NCBI GenBank assembly: GCA_963745665.1
Contig: CAVUYE010000002.1
Coordinates: 2,170,001-2,234,000 of the forward strand
Direction: 5' to 3'
From: Bog-473 sp963745665
GTDB lineage: Bacteria; Actinomycetota; Acidimicrobiia; Acidimicrobiales; RAAP-2
DNA length: 64,000 nucleotides
Shown here piece by piece: positions 62,041-64,000 of the stretch. Each line of letters begins with the position of its first letter. Position 1 is the first letter of the stretch. A program made the translations under genes and the position numbers. The notes below the pieces were generated by a model that was not told where the DNA came from, made no database searches, and worked only from the letters and a program-made list of their open reading frames with translations.

Positions 62041-62297
62041 CGGAGACCGACGTATTCGACGAAGGGTTCGCCGAACCTACGGTGCCGCGTTCGAACGGGA
62101 CCCCGGTCTTCGACGCACCCTGGCAGGCTCGAGCGCACGGCTTGGCCGTCCTCTCGGTCCAGGGCTCCGGTCGAGAATGGGAGGACTTCCGCCGACACTT
62201 GATCACGGCCATAGACCGTGATGATCGACGACCGTATTGGGACAGCTGGGTGGTGGCCCTTGACGCATTCCTTTCCGAGTGTGGCCTTCTCGCCTGA
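62037..62297 (+). CDS. Nitrile hydratase accessory/activator protein
   Basis: An 86-residue protein like the P14K/NthC-type activators, which are beta-subunit homologues that carry cobalt to the alpha subunit. Shared features: VPRSNGTPVFDAPWQARAHG, LAVLSVQGSGREWEDFRRHL, YWDSWVVALDAFL. It starts at GTG 62037 overlapping the alpha stop (GTGA). Together with the cobalt-type alpha motif this completes a functional nitrile hydratase set. Confidence 0.88.
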   Translation: MTETDVFDEGFAEPTVPRSNGTPVFDAPWQARAHGLAVLSVQGSGREWEDFRRHLITAIDRDDRRPYWDSWVVALDAFLSECGLLA

Positions 62298-62435
62298 TTC
62301 TCCGACTGGCCTACCAAGCAACAACCACAGCTCGGAAATGCCTGGGACGTCCCGGAAGATGGAGTTGACAGGGTGTCTTGACATAGGGTCTGGTCCTCGC
62401 GAGCTGTCGGAGGTCCGGTCGCAAAGGGAGTCGGC

Positions 62436-64000
62436 ATGCGGGAGCGCACCAACGAAGTCGAGGTCGAGCGGGACGTCAAGGTAACGGTCTCGGATGGGAC
62501 GGTGCTGCTGGCCGACGTCTACCACCCCGTGGGCGTCGATGACGCCCCCACCCTCTTGGAACGCACACCGTACGGCAGGGCCAACTTTGCCTCGGCCATG
62601 GGCCCGGAGTTCGCTGCCCGCGGCTACCGCTACGTCCTGCAGGCGTGCCGGGGCACGGACGGGTCGGGTGGTACGCACAGCTACTTCGCCGAAGCGCCGG
62701 ACGGGCGCGCCACGGCGGACTGGATTGCCTCCAAGCCCTGGTTCAACGGCCGCATGGGCACGTTCGGTGCCAGCTACATGGGCTTCACCCAGTGGGCGCT
62801 GGCCTCCACCAAGCCGCCGTACCTCAAGGCCATGGCCGTTGCTCTGTCGACTTCGGTGCGTGCCTACTCGTGGTACCCGGGAGGTTCGCTGGCCCTCGAA
62901 GTGATCGTCCCCTGGGACGTGGGCGCCACCCAGTTCAACAAGCAGGCCGAAGCCATCCCCACCACCGATATCTCACCCGAGGGCATCGAGCGGCGCATGG
63001 CCGACCTGAAGGCGGGCTTCGACCACTTACCTCTCGGTGAGGTGATCCACCGGCTCACCGGCGTCGATCTGCCGCTCTATCGCGACCAGCTTGCTCACGG
63101 CGGCGCTGAGGATGACTTTTGGGATCCGGTGAACTTCCGCCCCCTGCTGGCGGAATGGACGGTGCCGACCCTGCTCGTTGACGGCTGGCACGATTACCCG
63201 CTGCCCGGCGTGGTGGAGGACTACGCCGTGCTGCGCTCCTCGCCCGCTCCTGTGCATCTGCGCATCGGTGCCGGCGGACACCTGGGCGGGGGCGGAGAGG
63301 GCGGCATGACCGACGCGCCGCTGGACTGGTTCGACACCTGGTTGCTCGGCCGGGAGGGACTGCTCGACCCCACCCCGGTAAAGGTCCACGTGCAGGGCGA
63401 AGGCGGACGCTGGCGCGACCTGCCTGACTGGCCACCTCCCTCAGATCCGACGCGTTGGTATCTCCATGCCGGGGGTCGTCTCGCGCCCATGCCGCCAGAA
63501 GCGCCGTCGGAGCCGAACCGTTTTTCCTACGACCCCGCCGACCCGACGCCGTCGATGGGGGGCATTGGCATGCTCACTGGCGGCACCGTAGACAACCGGC
63601 CTCTCGAGGCCCGTCCCGACGTCCTCGTCTACACCTCCGACGAGCTGGGCGAGCCTCTCGAGCTCGTCGGTCCCGTGGAGGCGGAGCTGCACGTGGGTTC
63701 GAGCCTGGACCACACGGACTTCTTCGTCCGGGTCTGCGACGTGTCACCCGACGGCCGATCCGTCAACGTGTGTGACGGACTGCAACGCTTCGACCTTGCG
63801 TCCGTCCACCGGAACCCGGACGGGACGTTTACGGCGAGGGTGGCCCTCTGGCCCGTCGGTCACGCCTTCGCCACCGGTCACCACCTGCGGGTCCTGGTCT
63901 CCAGTGGCGCCCACCCCGTCTACGCCCGCAATCTCGGCACCGGAGATCCGCCTGCTACCGCCACCACCCTGCGGACCGCAGAGCAGGCCGTGTACCACGA
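62436..64000 (+). CDS. CocE/NonD-family hydrolase (X-Pro dipeptidyl-peptidase fold), truncated at the right edge
   Basis: At least 521 residues of a serine hydrolase of the CocE/NonD family. VSDGTVLLADVYHPVG at the start, the oxyanion-loop motif ERTPYGR, nucleophile elbow GTFGASYMGFTQWA (G-x-S-Y-x-G), Asp in LVDGWHDYPLPG and His in IGAGGHLG. A jelly-roll C-terminal domain follows (VGPVEAELHVGSSLDHTDFF, VRVCDVSPDGRS), typical of cocaine esterase-type enzymes. ATG 62436 has AAGGGAG 6-8 nt upstream. It ends at the window edge before the stop. The substrate is an ester, amide or acyl peptide; downstream of nitrile hydratase it might hydrolyse an amide or ester product, which is inference. Confidence 0.9.
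   Translation, partial: MRERTNEVEVERDVKVTVSDGTVLLADVYHPVGVDDAPTLLERTPYGRANFASAMGPEFAARGYRYVLQACRGTDGSGGTHSYFAEAPDGRATADWIASKPWFNGRMGTFGASYMGFTQWALASTKPPYLKAMAVALSTSVRAYSWYPGGSLALEVIVPWDVGATQFNKQAEAIPTTDISPEGIERRMADLKAGFDHLPLGEVIHRLTGVDLPLYRDQLAHGGAEDDFWDPVNFRPLLAEWTVPTLLVDGWHDYPLPGVVEDYAVLRSSPAPVHLRIGAGGHLGGGGEGGMTDAPLDWFDTWLLGREGLLDPTPVKVHVQGEGGRWRDLPDWPPPSDPTRWYLHAGGRLAPMPPEAPSEPNRFSYDPADPTPSMGGIGMLTGGTVDNRPLEARPDVLVYTSDELGEPLELVGPVEAELHVGSSLDHTDFFVRVCDVSPDGRSVNVCDGLQRFDLASVHRNPDGTFTARVALWPVGHAFATGHHLRVLVSSGAHPVYARNLGTGDPPATATTLRTAEQAVYH

Noticed and set aside
49024..64000. Integrative element inserted at tRNA-Pro
   Set aside because: No integrase, no transposase and no copy of the tRNA 3' end could be found downstream; neighbouring genes look chromosomal.
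1..64000. CRISPR arrays, insertion sequences, prophage genes, restriction systems
   Set aside because: No regularly spaced repeats, transposase, integrase, capsid, terminase or methylase-like sequence was seen anywhere in the window.

Overview
The window is G+C-rich DNA with many GTG starts, 4-bp GTGA/ATGA gene overlaps, a tig-clpP-clpX-folC-ndk-mreBCD-mrdA-(radical SAM)-rng-rplU-rpmA block, a mycothiol-type maleylpyruvate isomerase-like protein and secreted YWLVASDGGIF-type repeats. Together these point to an actinobacterium, most likely of the class Acidimicrobiia or a close relative. This placement is inference from gene order and protein families; no 16S gene is present.

Layout. 0-4.9 kb: the end of a class II DAHP synthase, a secreted repeat protein with a GH25-like domain, and small genes (GNAT, P-loop kinase, Usp, YjbR). 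4.0-10.8 kb (minus): obg-proB-proA-MoxR ATPase-VWA/CoxE protein-histidine phosphatase, chained by tiny overlaps. 11.2-17.5 kb: an accessory block (MTA/SAH deaminase-like amidohydrolase, DtxR-type regulator, copper amine oxidase; divergent purine nucleoside phosphorylase, glyoxalase-like protein and a secreted Cys-repeat protein) that separates obg from its usual neighbours rpmA/rplU. 17.5-32.4 kb (minus): housekeeping block for protein folding and turnover (tig, clpP, clpX), folate (folC), nucleotides (ndk), cell shape and wall (mreB, mreC, mreD, penicillin-binding protein 2), a radical SAM pair, RNase E/G and ribosomal proteins L21 and L27. 32.5-41 kb: a D-aminoacylase-type amidohydrolase, an alpha/beta-hydrolase joined to a class III cyclase domain, a kelch/NHL beta-propeller protein, a DoxX-Rieske fusion and a gamma-carbonic anhydrase-like protein. 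41-45.5 kb (minus): MoxR/DUF58/transglutaminase cluster. 45.7-48.9 kb: a winged-helix protein and two tandem paralogous membrane-anchored proteins with Thr-rich tails. 49 kb: tRNA-Pro(TGG). 49.2-53.7 kb: a large LuxR-family ATPase regulator followed by a small HTH-like protein and three exported Ig/Fn3-like proteins. 53.7-58.9 kb: two DHA2-type efflux pumps, an orphan ParA with a zinc-ribbon partner, and a LOG-family protein. 59-64 kb: a broken DUF6228 gene, a nitronate monooxygenase-like enzyme, a cobalt-type nitrile hydratase operon (beta, alpha, accessory protein) and a CocE/NonD hydrolase that runs off the right edge.

A strong overall signal is that more than a dozen recognisable genes between 4 and 46 kb, including essential ones (mreB, mreC, mreD, folC, clpX), are interrupted by single-base indels. 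Most are +1 insertions at or near G/C runs. In each case a one-base correction restores a full-length product. I read these mainly as uncorrected sequence errors and annotate the genes across the breaks, but the one-sided polarity is worth testing. The most novel-looking functional unit is the LuxR regulator plus leaderless small gene plus three exported proteins at 49-54 kb.
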